Under the pieces are notes generated by a model. The model was given only the letters and a program-made list of their open reading frames with translations. It was not told the DNA's origin and did no database searches. Source: Blastococcus sp. URHD0036 (GTDB lineage: Bacteria; Actinomycetota; Actinomycetes; Mycobacteriales; Geodermatophilaceae). Taken from it: a stretch of 64,000 bases of DNA. The stretch lies in assembly GCF_000701365.1 (NCBI RefSeq), contig NZ_KL370778.1, positions 62,001 through 126,000 on the forward strand, given 5' to 3'. Made by a program: the position numbers and the translations under genes. Below are positions 19,372 through 27,945 of this stretch, piece after piece (the first letter of the stretch is position 1; each line of letters opens with the position of its first letter).

Positions 19372-19432
19372 AGGCATAGGAAGCGATACCCACGTCCTGG
19401 CGCTCAGGACGTGGGTATCGCTTCCTATGCCT
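19372..19432. terminator. Bidirectional terminator with a 28-bp perfect stem
   Basis: Arms 19372-19399 and 19405-19432 are perfectly complementary over 28 bp around the 5-base loop GCGCT. It lies between the convergent P450 and amidase genes and should stop transcription from both sides. The stem is unusually long and exact for a simple terminator. Confidence 0.8.
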
Positions 19433-19449
19433 CGGGGGCCGAGGGCGGG

Positions 19450-20559
19450 TCAGAGGAAGATGTCGCGCCGGATGCCGCAGTGCGCGCCGAGGGTGCCGTC
19501 GACGACCTGGGTGACGCCCATGTCCATCGCCACCGAGCACAGCGAGTAGGCGTCGTCGGCCGAGAGGCCCACCCGCCACCGCAGCAGCGTGATCATCTCC
19601 TCGACCGCCATCCGCGCCGCCTCGTCGAGGTCGGCACCGAAGCCGTGCGTGTACCAGTGCGTGTCGGTCTCGAGCATCGGCGCGCGCAGCTGCAGGTCGT
19701 CCACCGCGGCCAGACGCACCACGGCGTTGGCCGAGGCCTCGATCGCCGTCCCGCAGACCTCGCCGTCGCCCTGCGCGAAGTGCGGGTCGCCCCAGTAGAC
19801 GCCGGCTCCCTCGCGGAACACCGGGTAGAAGACGGTGGCCCCGGGTCCGAACCGCCAGTTGTCCACGTTCCCGCCGAAGACGCCGGGCGGGATGCTGGAC
19901 AGGACGTCGGCGCCGCCGGGCAGCACGCCCATGAGGCCGAAGTGCGGCCGCACCGGCACCCGGACCGGCCGGCTGAACGGCTCCTCGACCCGCGCCGAGG
20001 CCGACGTCTTCCAGCCCGGGACGTCGTAGAGGGCGCGCGAGGTGAAGTCGTAGCCGAACACCGGCCGGGCGATGGTCGGGAAGTCGGTGGCCGGCGTGCC
20101 GTCGGAGTGGTCGAGCTCGTAGACGGTGACCCGCTCCTTGCCGTACGTGTCGTACAGCAGCCCCCAGTTGGCCGCGCAGTTGGAGCCGTAGGGCACCCGC
20201 GGCGCCATCGTGTCGATGCGGACGGCGACGGCTCCACCCGGCCTCGCCCCGGCCACGGCCACCGGCCCGGTGAGCACGTGCACCCCCGGTCCGCGGTCGC
20301 CCTCCGGGATCGCCGCCCAGATCGCCTCGAGACCGGCGTCCATCATCAGCTCGGGGGCGTCACCGGCGTGGTGGCTCACCGCCTCGAGGGCGACGGCCCC
20401 GCCGGAGGGCACCTCCAGCACCGGCTCCGCGGCCGGGTCGATCGCACCCCACCGCACGGTCCCGGGCGTCGCCGGGAGGTCGTGCCGCGTCGGTGCCGGG
20501 TCGGCGAAGGTGCGCTCGGCCTGCGGCGAGAGCGCCAGGAGCGAGGTGGCGGTGGTCAT
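19450..20559 (-). CDS. Acetamidase/formamidase family protein
   Basis: A 369-residue member of the FmdA/AmdA family, which hydrolyse formamide, acetamide or other short amides to acid plus ammonia. It contains SNCAANWGLLYDT in the first half, GGNVDNW near the middle and YWGDPHFAQGDGE, the region of the family metal/active site. The ATG at 20559 is chosen because the longer open frame runs through the promoter holding a copy of the regulon palindrome. Likely releases ammonia and a carboxylate at the end of the N-compound pathway. Confidence 0.87.
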   Translation of the reverse strand: MTTATSLLALSPQAERTFADPAPTRHDLPATPGTVRWGAIDPAAEPVLEVPSGGAVALEAVSHHAGDAPELMMDAGLEAIWAAIPEGDRGPGVHVLTGPVAVAGARPGGAVAVRIDTMAPRVPYGSNCAANWGLLYDTYGKERVTVYELDHSDGTPATDFPTIARPVFGYDFTSRALYDVPGWKTSASARVEEPFSRPVRVPVRPHFGLMGVLPGGADVLSSIPPGVFGGNVDNWRFGPGATVFYPVFREGAGVYWGDPHFAQGDGEVCGTAIEASANAVVRLAAVDDLQLRAPMLETDTHWYTHGFGADLDEAARMAVEEMITLLRWRVGLSADDAYSLCSVAMDMGVTQVVDGTLGAHCGIRRDIFL

Positions 20560-20620
20560 GCGTCGATCGCACCGCGCGCGCATTACCCCGCGGTTTCCGC
20601 GTCGTGACATGTCGTATCGC

Positions 20621-20637
20621 ATGACGGGACGGCGTAC
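20621..20637. promoter_or_regulatory. Regulon palindrome, copy 5 (amidase promoter)
   Basis: On the plus strand ATGACGGGACGGCGTAC; read on the minus strand it contains ACGCCGTCCCGTCAT, part of a 16-base exact match to 1068-1083. One half-site is strong, the other weak. It lies 62 bp upstream of the amidase ATG. The remaining gap also serves the divergent metal importer. Confidence 0.5.
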
Positions 20638-20703
20638 GCACGCAGCGGGACGGCGACATCGGTTCCGCGCAGCCGCAGACGATGCGCCATACTGAGGTGG
20701 AAC

Positions 20704-20718
20704 TGAGAACCATTCCCA
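20704..20718 (+). promoter_or_regulatory. Fur/Zur-type box
   Basis: TGAGAACCATTCCCA resembles the TGAnAAnnATTnnCA boxes bound by Fur-family metal regulators. It lies 13 bp before the GTG of the metal-binding lipoprotein gene, where a repressor would block transcription. Zinc (Zur) is the likeliest signal given the transporter type; this is inference. Confidence 0.55.
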
Positions 20719-20731
20719 TGTCTGGAGTCCC

Positions 20732-21658
20732 GTGCACCGCCTCCGCGCCACCACCGCCGCCGCCTCCGTCGCGGTCCTCGCCGCCCTGGCCGGCTGCACG
20801 GACGACGCCGGCCCGGTCACGGAGACCGGCGACCCGGCGAACTGCCCCGGCGAGGTGGTCGACGTGGTGGTGTCGGTGGCCCAGTGGGGGTCGATCGTCG
20901 ACCAGCTCGGTGGCGACTGCACGAACGTCACCACGGTGCTCGGGTCCGGCGGCGGCGATCCGCACGACCACGAGGCGAGCACCGGCGACATCGCCGCGTT
21001 CGAGGACGCCGACCTCGTCGTCTACAACGGCGCCGACTACGACCCCTGGGCCGCCGACGCCGCCGACGGGGTCTCCCCGCGGCCGGTCGTGCTGGACGTG
21101 TCCGAGGTGGCGGGCGTCAGGAGCGGTGAGGACCCGCACCTCTGGTACGAGCCCGAGCTGGTCCCCCGGTTCGCCGACGCGGTGACCGAGGAGCTGACCG
21201 CGCTCTCGCCCGACGCCGCTCCGTACCTGCAGCAGCAGCGCCAGCTGTTCACCACCGAGCTGCAGCCCTACGTGGAGGCGCTGGCCCGCCTGCGCGAGCT
21301 GTCGCCCGGGCGCACCTACGGCGCCACCGAGCCGGTCTTCGACCGCACCGCCCGGGCCGTCGGGCTCGCCGACGCCACGCCCGCCGGCTACCGCGACGCC
21401 GTCGGCAACGAGGGCGAGCCCGCGCCCGGCGACCTCGCCGAGTTCGTGAACGCGCTGGCCGACGGCAGCATCGACGTGCTGGTCTACAACTCCCAGACCG
21501 CCGGCAGCCTGCCCGAGCAGCTGCGCACCGCCGCCGAGGACGCCGGCGTGCCCGTCGTGGAGGTCACGGAATCGGCGCCGGACGACGAGGGTTCCTTCGT
21601 CGAGTGGCAGGTCGACCAGCTGGAAGCACTCTCCGACGCCCTCGCGGAGAACCCGTGA
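20732..21658 (+). CDS. Metal (probably Zn) ABC transporter substrate-binding lipoprotein
   Basis: A 308-residue cluster A-I binding protein. It has a signal peptide with lipobox LAGC (Cys22), then VVVSVAQWGSIVDQLGGD and the metal-binding histidine region DPHDHEAS near 75 and DPHLWYEP near 135. It lacks the long His-rich loop of many ZnuA proteins. The GTG at 20732 follows TCTGGAG and the Fur/Zur-like box. It is the first gene of a coupled three-gene importer. Mn specificity cannot be excluded from sequence. Confidence 0.88.
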   Translation: MHRLRATTAAASVAVLAALAGCTDDAGPVTETGDPANCPGEVVDVVVSVAQWGSIVDQLGGDCTNVTTVLGSGGGDPHDHEASTGDIAAFEDADLVVYNGADYDPWAADAADGVSPRPVVLDVSEVAGVRSGEDPHLWYEPELVPRFADAVTEELTALSPDAAPYLQQQRQLFTTELQPYVEALARLRELSPGRTYGATEPVFDRTARAVGLADATPAGYRDAVGNEGEPAPGDLAEFVNALADGSIDVLVYNSQTAGSLPEQLRTAAEDAGVPVVEVTESAPDDEGSFVEWQVDQLEALSDALAENP

Positions 21659-22458
21659 GCGCGGTCGCCGGGGTGGCTGCGCCCCCGCCCGCCCTGGTGC
21701 TCGACGGCGTGAGCGTCGCCCGCGGCGGACGGACCGTCTGGTCACAGGGCACGCTCGCCGTGCCCGCCGGCGCGGTCGTGGGCGTGATCGGCCCCAACGG
21801 CGCCGGGAAGACGACGCTGTTCCAGGTGGCACTGGGCCTCCTGCCCGTCGCCGCCGGCCGGGTCGAGGTGCTGGGCGCCACACCGCGCCGCGGGGACCGC
21901 CGGATCGGGTACGTGCCGCAGAACTACACCGCGGCCCTCGGGGACGCGATCCGCTGCCGCGACCTGGTCACCCTCGGGCTCACCGGGCACCGCTTCGGCC
22001 TGCGCCGCACCACGGCCGCCGACCGCGCCCGGGTCGACGAGGCCCTGCGCCGCGTGGGCGCGCTCGAGCACGCCGACCGCCGCATGTCGGAGCTGTCCGG
22101 CGGCCAGCAGCAGCGGGTGGCGATCGCCCAGGCGATCGTCGACGACGCCGAGCTGCTCCTGCTCGACGAGCCCCTGGCCAACCTCGACCTGCGCAACCAG
22201 CAGGAGATCGTCACCCTCCTCGGCGAGCTGCGCCGCGAACGGAGCGTGACGATCATGATCGTCGCGCACGACCTGAACCCGCTGCTGCCGGTGCTGACCG
22301 ACGCCGTCTACCTGCTCGACGGCCACCCGCACCACGACCCGATCGGCGACGTCGTGCAGGAGGACCTGCTCACCCACCTGTACGGCACCACGGTGCGCGT
22401 CGTGCGCACCGCGCAGGGCGATCTGTTCACCCGCGCCACCGGGCCGGACCAGGCATGA
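21655..22458 (+). CDS. Metal ABC transporter ATPase
   Basis: A 267-residue ATPase: Walker A GPNGAGKTT, Q-loop VPQNY, signature LSGGQQQRV, Walker B LLLLDEPLA and H-loop AHD. The GTG at 21655 overlaps the lipoprotein stop as GTGA, which fixes the start over a longer open frame. ZnuC-type, energising uptake through the next gene's permease. The C-terminal HPHHD segment near residue 223 may be a weak metal site. Confidence 0.9.
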   Translation: MSAVAGVAAPPPALVLDGVSVARGGRTVWSQGTLAVPAGAVVGVIGPNGAGKTTLFQVALGLLPVAAGRVEVLGATPRRGDRRIGYVPQNYTAALGDAIRCRDLVTLGLTGHRFGLRRTTAADRARVDEALRRVGALEHADRRMSELSGGQQQRVAIAQAIVDDAELLLLDEPLANLDLRNQQEIVTLLGELRRERSVTIMIVAHDLNPLLPVLTDAVYLLDGHPHHDPIGDVVQEDLLTHLYGTTVRVVRTAQGDLFTRATGPDQA

Positions 22459-23372
22459 GCACCCTCGCCGCCTCGGTGCAGTTCCAGTCCGACTGGTGGG
22501 AGGTCCTCCAGACCGACTTCATGCGCAACGCGCTGGTCGGCGGCTCCCTCGTGGCGCTGGCCGCCGGGCTGCTCGGCTACTTCGTCGTCGTCCGCAGCAA
22601 CGCGTTCGCCGCGCACGCCCTGGCCCACATCGGCTTCCCGGGCGCGACCGGCGCGATCCTCGTCGGGGCCCCGGTCACGCTGGGCCTCGCGGTGTTCTGC
22701 GTGGGCGGCGGCCTGCTCATCGGCCTGCTCGGCCGCCGGGTGGCCGACCGCGAGGTCGCCACCGGCACGGTGCTGGCCTTCGCCACCGGCCTGGGCGTCC
22801 TGTTCGCGTCGCTGGCCAGCGCCAACGCCAGCACGACGACGTCGGTGCTGTTCGGCAACCTGCTCGCGGTGTCGGACGAGGAGCTGGTCGTCTTCGCCCT
22901 GTTCACCGCGGCGGTCGCGCTCGTGCTCGCCGTGATCGGCCGTCCGCTGGTCTTCGCCTCCGTCGACCCGGCCGTGGCCGAGGCGCGGGGCGTGCCGGTA
23001 CGCGCCCTGGGGGTCGCCTTCGTCGTCCTGCTGGCGCTGACCATCACCATGGCCGTGCAGGTGGTGGGCACGCTCCTGCTGTTCGGCCTGGTCGTCACCC
23101 CGGCGGCCACCGCCCTGCGGCTGACCGCCCGGCCGGGGCGCGTCGCCGCGATCGCCGTGGTCATCGCGCTGCTCTCGGTCTGGGTGGGCCTCGTGCTCGC
23201 CGCCATGGTCGACCTGCCGCCGAGCTTCTTCGTCGTCTCGGTGTCCGTGCTGGTCTGGGTGGTCGTCCTCGTCGCCGGCCGCACCCGTCGCGGGGCGCCG
23301 GCGGAGGCCGCGAGCGGGTGCGTCCACGCCGCCGAGGGCGTGCCGACGACGGGTCGCGCGCCCGTACTGTGA
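22455..23372 (+). CDS. Metal ABC transporter permease
   Basis: A 305-residue ZnuB/AztB-type permease of the ABC-3 family with about eight hydrophobic segments; HALAHIGFPGA near residue 53 and an EARGVPVRALG coupling helix near 177 are typical. The ATG overlaps the ATPase stop by 4 bp. The C-terminal 25 residues are hydrophilic and Ala/Glu-rich. It completes the importer. Confidence 0.9.
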   Translation: MSTLAASVQFQSDWWEVLQTDFMRNALVGGSLVALAAGLLGYFVVVRSNAFAAHALAHIGFPGATGAILVGAPVTLGLAVFCVGGGLLIGLLGRRVADREVATGTVLAFATGLGVLFASLASANASTTTSVLFGNLLAVSDEELVVFALFTAAVALVLAVIGRPLVFASVDPAVAEARGVPVRALGVAFVVLLALTITMAVQVVGTLLLFGLVVTPAATALRLTARPGRVAAIAVVIALLSVWVGLVLAAMVDLPPSFFVVSVSVLVWVVVLVAGRTRRGAPAEAASGCVHAAEGVPTTGRAPVL

Positions 23373-23451
23373 GCAGGATCTCGGCCGTTCGGCTCGATGT
23401 CGCCCGCGTGGGTCTGTTTCCGACCCGTGTCGGGAGGGGACCCTGTGTCGC

Positions 23452-23592
23452 ATGGAGGACACGCAGGGCGACGCCCGGATGACGAGCGAGAACACCGTCG
23501 AGCAGCTGGTCGACGAGGCCCGGGAGCAGCAGTCGTCGGCGGGCCCCGTCTCGCGGATGCTGGCCAACCCCCGCCGGGTACGCCGGGCCTGA
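23452..23592 (+). CDS. 46-residue hypothetical protein
   Basis: A short frame starting MEDTQGDARMTSENTVEQL and ending NPRRVRRA. G or C fills nearly every third codon position, as in real genes here, and GGGAGGGGA lies 11 bases before the ATG. It reads as an acidic, Gln/Glu-rich helix followed by a basic Arg-rich tail. No family recognised. It stands between the metal importer and the TetR gene. Confidence 0.6.
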   Translation: MEDTQGDARMTSENTVEQLVDEAREQQSSAGPVSRMLANPRRVRRA

Positions 23593-23743
23593 CGCCGCGG
23601 GCGGCTCGGGCACCCCAGTCGTCCCACGCATCTCCCGCGCCCCGGCTCACCCGGGCGCCTCTCGTCACCCAGTGCAACCATCCTGGGTCGAGGACCGGCG
23701 TGCCGCGAACTGCTCCGTCACGGGCCGGTGCACGATCCAGCAC

Positions 23744-24394
23744 GTGACCGCAGCCGCCCTCTCCCTCGCCCCTGACGACGTCCACGGCACCGACGGGGTC
23801 CCCGTCCGCCGCAGCCGCGCGGAGCGGCAGGCCATCGTGCTCGACACCGCCGAGCGGCTGTTCGCCTCGCGCAGCTCGCGCAGCGTCGGCATGGACGAAC
23901 TGGTCCGCGAGACCGGGCTGGGGAAGATGACCGTCTACCGGCTCTTCAAGAGCAAGGACGAGCTCGTCGGCGCGTACCTGGCCCGCAAGGCGGCGACCGT
24001 GCTCGCCTCGATCGACGCCGACCTGATGCGTCTCGAGGGTGACCCCCGCGCCGCGCTGCTGGCCGTCGTCGACATCGTCGAGCGCGACGTCACCCGCGTC
24101 GGCTTCCGCGGCTGCCCGTTCACCAACGTCAGCAGCGAGTACGACGACCCCACGCACCCGGCCCGCAGCGCCGCGGCCGACTACAAGTTCGAGCTGCACG
24201 CCCGCCTCGAGCGCCTCGCCGACCAGCTCCTCCCCGGGGCCGGCGACGACCTCGCCGCCCAGGTGCACCTGGTCATCGACGGCATGTACCTCTCCGGTGG
24301 CCTGCTGGGCCCCGACGGGCCGGCGTCGCACGGCCGCCAGCTGGCCGAGCGCCTCGTCGACGCCGCCGTCCGCGAGGCCCGGGCGACCGTCTGA
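23744..24394 (+). CDS. TetR family transcriptional regulator
   Basis: A 216-residue repressor with an N-terminal helix-turn-helix (about 22-70; VRETGLGKMTVYRLFKSKDE is the recognition region) and a C-terminal ligand domain containing RGCPFTNVSSEY, characteristic of a subgroup with a cysteine in the pocket. The GTG at 23744 is preferred because upstream frame lacks normal codon use; no strong ribosome site is visible, so the mRNA may be leaderless. Its targets are not evident. Confidence 0.85.
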   Translation: MTAAALSLAPDDVHGTDGVPVRRSRAERQAIVLDTAERLFASRSSRSVGMDELVRETGLGKMTVYRLFKSKDELVGAYLARKAATVLASIDADLMRLEGDPRAALLAVVDIVERDVTRVGFRGCPFTNVSSEYDDPTHPARSAAADYKFELHARLERLADQLLPGAGDDLAAQVHLVIDGMYLSGGLLGPDGPASHGRQLAERLVDAAVREARATV

Positions 24395-24448
24395 CCCGGC
24401 CTGCGGGCCCGGCGAGCGGGTGCGCCGGCCAGCCCGCAGGATGCAGGG

Positions 24449-24874
24449 GTGAGTGACGATCGCACCCGCCCCGACCTCGACGACACGACCGTGGAGGGTC
24501 TGGGCAAGCTCTCCGAGGCCCTGGAGACCATCGAGCAGGCCCGCGGCCAGCTGTACGGGTTCCACCAGCACTCCGGCAAGGCCGACCTGCTGCTGCAGGA
24601 CGCCGTGGAGCTGTTCCGGAAGGCCGGGCACACGAAGCTGGCCGACGACCTGGACCGCGACCTCGTCGGCCGCAACGTCATCGCCGACCGGTGGACCTTC
24701 CAGATCGTCGAGGACTACGACGCGAACTACTGGTCGGCGTTCCGGTCCTTCGACGAGCGCGCCCGCACCGAGCTCTCCGACGGCGACCGGCACGTGTACG
24801 AGGCGCGGATGAAGCAGCGCGAGCGCACCGAGGGCCACCCCCGCCACGAGGCCGGCCCCGCACTCAGCGAGTAG
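24449..24874 (+). CDS. Conserved hypothetical protein, helical and charged
   Basis: A 141-residue soluble protein, GTG start, rich in Asp, Glu and Arg with no hydrophobic segment. It contains LSEALETIEQARGQLYGFHQHSG and a WTFQIVEDYDANYW block. It is predicted all-helical and resembles hypothetical proteins of actinobacteria. It may be cotranscribed with the TetR gene 54 bp upstream. Function unknown. Confidence 0.8.
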   Translation: MSDDRTRPDLDDTTVEGLGKLSEALETIEQARGQLYGFHQHSGKADLLLQDAVELFRKAGHTKLADDLDRDLVGRNVIADRWTFQIVEDYDANYWSAFRSFDERARTELSDGDRHVYEARMKQRERTEGHPRHEAGPALSE

Positions 24875-24914
24875 GGCCCGTTTCCCGCCGGCCGGGGCCG
24901 GGCACCGGCTGGCC

Positions 24915-25085
24915 ATGACCATGCCTGACGCCGACAACGCCGGTTCGGACCGGGAGGCGGAGCCGCTGGGTGCCGAGAAGGCGCCCGGCGAGGACCGGGA
25001 GTCCCTCGGCGCCACGGAGGGACCCGCCGACGGCATCGCCGGCCCGGCGTATCCGCCGGCCGCGACGGAGCCCGACGCGCACTGA
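24915..25085 (+). CDS. 56-residue acidic, disordered small protein
   Basis: Frame MTMPDADNAGSDREAEPLG to TEPDAH, with strong GC bias at third positions. It is very acidic and Pro/Gly/Ala-rich with no hydrophobic core, so probably disordered. It is one of several such proteins here (also 27699, 27946, 51401). No function known. Confidence 0.6.
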   Translation: MTMPDADNAGSDREAEPLGAEKAPGEDRESLGATEGPADGIAGPAYPPAATEPDAH

Positions 25086-25136
25086 CGCCACCGCCGGTCC
25101 GTTTGGCCGACGGTCCCCGGTGGGCATCGGGACGTC

Positions 25137-25514
25137 GTGACGACTCCCGCCTCACCCGCCGACCCCTACCCGGGGACCACTCCCGGGGTCTCCCGCGCTC
25201 CCGGCACCCCCGGGCTCGGCCCGTCCGGCGGCACGACCGGCACGGCGGCGCCCACCGGCCCCACCGGCGGTCCGGTGCACGAGCGGCACACCGGCAAGAC
25301 GATCGGGCGCACCCTCGCGCTCGCCCTGCTGCTGTTCGTGACCGTCGTCCTGGTGCTGTTCGTCGTCTTCAACACCCAGAGCGTCGACATCAGCCTGGTC
25401 TTCGCCGACGTGAACGCCCCGCTCATCCTGGCGCTGCTGATCGCCGCGGTCCTCGGTGCGCTGGTGTCCGGGCTCGCCGCCGCCGTCCTCCGGACCCGCC
25501 GCCGCAACCGCTAG
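25137..25514 (+). CDS. LapA-like (DUF1049) membrane protein
   Basis: A 125-residue protein. An N-terminal 50 residues rich in Pro, Gly and Thr are followed by two membrane helices (about 60-80 and 97-118), with FNTQSVDISLVFADV between them and a basic RTRRRNR tail. This matches the lipopolysaccharide-assembly protein A domain, a small two-helix family whose role in actinobacteria is unknown. A 20-bp stem terminator follows. Confidence 0.8.
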   Translation: MTTPASPADPYPGTTPGVSRAPGTPGLGPSGGTTGTAAPTGPTGGPVHERHTGKTIGRTLALALLLFVTVVLVLFVVFNTQSVDISLVFADVNAPLILALLIAAVLGALVSGLAAAVLRTRRRNR

Positions 25515-25535
25515 CCGCGCGAGCGAGGTCTCCTC

Positions 25536-25584
25536 CCGACGCTCGTGCTCTGCCCACACCCACGGGGCAGAGCACGAGCGTCGG
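25536..25584 (+). terminator. Terminator with a 20-bp perfect stem
   Basis: Arms 25536-25555 and 25565-25584 are perfectly complementary over 20 bp with a 9-base loop, just after the LapA-like gene. A weaker GTGCCCCC/GGGGGCAC pair follows at 25590-25619. The rest of the 226-bp gap holds the acyl-CoA dehydrogenase promoter. Confidence 0.75.
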
Positions 25585-25663
25585 CGCGTGTGCCCCCGCG
25601 CCTCCTCCCATGGGGGCACGTCCCCCACTCCGAGCGTGTCGGAATGCCCCACGCTTGCCGTTG

Positions 25664-25677
25664 TTACCGACGAGTAA
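25664..25677. promoter_or_regulatory. TTAC/GTAA operator, copy 1
   Basis: TTACCGACGAGTAA is a near palindrome (TTACnn..nnGTAA) 63 bp upstream of the acyl-CoA dehydrogenase ATG. A second copy follows 23 bp later. TTAC-N6-GTAA sites are typical of TetR-type fatty-acid regulators; the regulator here is unknown. Confidence 0.5.
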
Positions 25678-25686
25678 TAGCGTTTG

Positions 25687-25700
25687 TTACTGGCGGGTAG
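25687..25700. promoter_or_regulatory. TTAC/GTAG operator, copy 2
   Basis: TTACTGGCGGGTAG matches copy 1 at 10 of 14 positions and is 23 bp downstream start to start, placing the two on roughly the same DNA face. It is 40 bp before the start codon. Confidence 0.45.
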
Positions 25701-25740
25701 GAACCCGCCGGACGGCATGGAGCACGGGAGCCACACGCGC

Positions 25741-27585
25741 ATGAGCCACTACACCGCGAACCTGCGGGACCTCGAGTTCAACCTCTTCGAGTTCCTCGAC
25801 ACCAAGGACCGGTTCGGCACCGGGCCCTTCGCCCAGATGGACGCCGAGACCGCGCGCGGCGTGCTCGCCGAGATCCGCCGGCTGGCCGAGGGCCCGATCG
25901 CGGAGTCCTTCACCGAGGCAGACCGCAACCCGCCGGTGTTCGACCCGGCGACGCACTCCGTCACGCTGCCCGAGGGCTTCAAGAAGTCGGTGGCCGCGCT
26001 CAACGAGGGTGAGTGGTTCCGGCTCGACCTGCCGGAGGAGCTCGGCGGCTTCGGCGCTCCCGTGGCCCTGCGCTGGGCCGCCTTCGAGATGATCCTCGGC
26101 GCCAACCCCGCCGTCTTCATGTACGGCTCGGGCCCGACCTTCGGCACCGTCCTGCACGACCTCGGCACGCCGGAGCAGCGGAAGCTCGCGCAGCTGATGA
26201 TCGACCGCCAGTGGGGCGCCACCATGGTCCTCACCGAGCCCGACGCCGGCTCCGACGTCGGCGCCGGCCGGACCAAGGCCGTGCAGCAGGCCGACGGCTC
26301 CTGGCACATCGAGGGCGTGAAGCGCTTCATCACCTCGGCCGAGCACGACCTGAGCGACAACATCATCCACCTGGTCCTGGCCCGACCCGAGGGCGCGAAG
26401 CCGGGCACGAAGGGCCTGTCGCTGTTCGTCGTCCCCAAGTTCCACGTCGACGTCGAGACCGGCGAGCTCGGCGAGCGCAACGGCGTCTACGTCACCAACG
26501 TCGAGAAGAAGATGGGCCTCAAGGTCTCCACGACCTGCGAGGTCACCTTCGGCGACGGCCCCGTCCCGGCGAAGGGCTGGCTCGTCGGCGACGTCCACGA
26601 CGGCATCGCCCAGATGTTCAAGATCATCGAGTACGCCCGCATGTTCGTCGGCACCAAGGCGATCGCCACCCTGTCGGCCGGCTACCAGGTCGCCCTGGAC
26701 TACGCGAAGAGCCGCGTGCAGGGCGCCGACCTCGCCGCCACCGCGAAGGACGCCCCCAGGGTGACGATCACGCACCACCCCGACGTCCGCCGCTCGCTGA
26801 TGCTGCAGAAGTCCTACGCCGAGGGCATGCGCGCCCTCTACCTGTACGCGGCGAGCTTCCGTGACCAGGTGATGGAGGCCGAGGCCGCCGGCCAGGTCGA
26901 CAGCGAGGAGGCGAAGCTCGCCGAGCGGATCAACGACCTGCTGCTGCCGATCGTGAAGGGCTTCGGCTCGGAGCGGGCGACCCAGCTGCTGACGGCCGAG
27001 TCGCTGCAGACCCTGGGCGGCTCCGGCTTCCTGCAGGACTACCCGATCGAGCAGTACATCCGGGACTCCAAGATCGACACCCTCTACGAGGGGACGACGG
27101 CGATCCAGGGCCAGGACTTCTTCTTCCGCAAGATCGTCAAGGACGGCGGCGTCGCGCTGACCTGGCTGGCCACCCAGATCCAGGCCACGATCGACGCCGA
27201 GGTCGGCAACGGCCGCCTCAAGGAGGAGCGCGCTCACCTGGCCACCGCCCTCGGCGAGGTCCAGGCGATGCTGACCGCGATGTTCGGCCACCTGACCGCG
27301 GCCCAGGAGGACATGGCCAACGTCTACAAGATCGGCCAGAACACCTCCCGCCTGCTGCTGGCCGTCGGTGACCTGATCACCGCCTGGCTGCTGATCCGCC
27401 AGTCCGAGGTGGCCCTCGCCGCGCTCGGCGCCGAGGTGAGCGAGCGCGACCGGCACTTCTACGAGGGCAAACTGGCCGCGACCCGCTTCTTCACCACGCA
27501 GGTGCTGCCGCGCTTCGCCGGTGAGCGGGCGATCGTGGAGGCCACCGACAACGCGCTCATGGAGGTCGACGAGGCCGCGTTCTGA
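25741..27585 (+). CDS. Acyl-CoA dehydrogenase (long form, FadE5/DmdC-like)
   Basis: A 614-residue FAD enzyme oxidising acyl-CoA to enoyl-CoA in beta-oxidation. It has the extra N-terminal segment ([17 protein letters not shown]) and C-terminal domain of the roughly 600-residue branch. [10 protein letters not shown] near 168 is the FAD/substrate block, and Glu450 in [10 protein letters not shown] is the likely catalytic base. The ATG at 25741 is chosen because the family N-terminus starts there. Two TTAC boxes precede it and two tandem hairpins follow, so it is monocistronic. Confidence 0.93.
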   Translation: MSHYTANLRDLEFNLFEFLDTKDRFGTGPFAQMDAETARGVLAEIRRLAEGPIAESFTEADRNPPVFDPATHSVTLPEGFKKSVAALNEGEWFRLDLPEELGGFGAPVALRWAAFEMILGANPAVFMYGSGPTFGTVLHDLGTPEQRKLAQLMIDRQWGATMVLTEPDAGSDVGAGRTKAVQQADGSWHIEGVKRFITSAEHDLSDNIIHLVLARPEGAKPGTKGLSLFVVPKFHVDVETGELGERNGVYVTNVEKKMGLKVSTTCEVTFGDGPVPAKGWLVGDVHDGIAQMFKIIEYARMFVGTKAIATLSAGYQVALDYAKSRVQGADLAATAKDAPRVTITHHPDVRRSLMLQKSYAEGMRALYLYAASFRDQVMEAEAAGQVDSEEAKLAERINDLLLPIVKGFGSERATQLLTAESLQTLGGSGFLQDYPIEQYIRDSKIDTLYEGTTAIQGQDFFFRKIVKDGGVALTWLATQIQATIDAEVGNGRLKEERAHLATALGEVQAMLTAMFGHLTAAQEDMANVYKIGQNTSRLLLAVGDLITAWLLIRQSEVALAALGAEVSERDRHFYEGKLAATRFFTTQVLPRFAGERAIVEATDNALMEVDEAAF

Positions 27586-27591
27586 CCCCCT

Positions 27592-27617
27592 CCCCGCCGA
27601 AGTGGCCTTCGGCGGGG
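27592..27617 (+). terminator. Terminator hairpin 1 after acyl-CoA dehydrogenase
   Basis: CCCCGCCGAAG (27592-27602) pairs with CTTCGGCGGGG (27607-27617) around the loop TGGC: 11 perfect base pairs starting 7 bases after the stop codon. Confidence 0.75.
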
Positions 27618-27620
27618 ACC

Positions 27621-27659
27621 CGACGGGCCGTCTCCCCCCTCCCGGGAGGCGGCCCGTCG
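27621..27659 (+). terminator. Terminator hairpin 2 after acyl-CoA dehydrogenase
   Basis: Arms 27621-27636 and 27644-27659 pair over 16 bp with one wobble and a 7-base loop, only 4 bp after hairpin 1. A tandem pair suggests strong termination after a highly expressed gene. Confidence 0.7.
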
Positions 27660-27698
27660 CCGTGTGTGGCGGCCCTCGAGCCGGGCATCCACCTCCCC

Positions 27699-27914
27699 AT
27701 GACCGACCCGCAGGGCAGCGACCGCATCCAGCAGAACATCCCGACCTCCTCGGGCACCGGGGACAACAGCGACAGCGGCTCCTCCTTCGAGGACGTGCCG
27801 CTCACCCGCGAGGACGCCCTCGAGCGCGACGCCGAGCACGGCGACGACCTCCCGGCCCGCGCGGTGTCGGACGTCGCCCTCTCCGAGCGTGCCGATCCGC
27901 CCGGCGGGGCATGA
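27699..27914 (+). CDS. 71-residue acidic, disordered small protein
   Basis: Starts MTDPQGSDRIQQNIPTSSG; rich in Asp, Glu, Ser and Gly; no hydrophobic segment. The ATG at 27699 is preferred to a GTG 33 bp upstream because the shorter form matches the start of similar small proteins here. Gene order with the next acidic protein (31 bp away) suggests co-expression. Unknown function. Confidence 0.65.
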   Translation: MTDPQGSDRIQQNIPTSSGTGDNSDSGSSFEDVPLTREDALERDAEHGDDLPARAVSDVALSERADPPGGA

Positions 27915-27945
27915 GCCAGCGATCGCGACCAGAGGAGAAGGCCAG

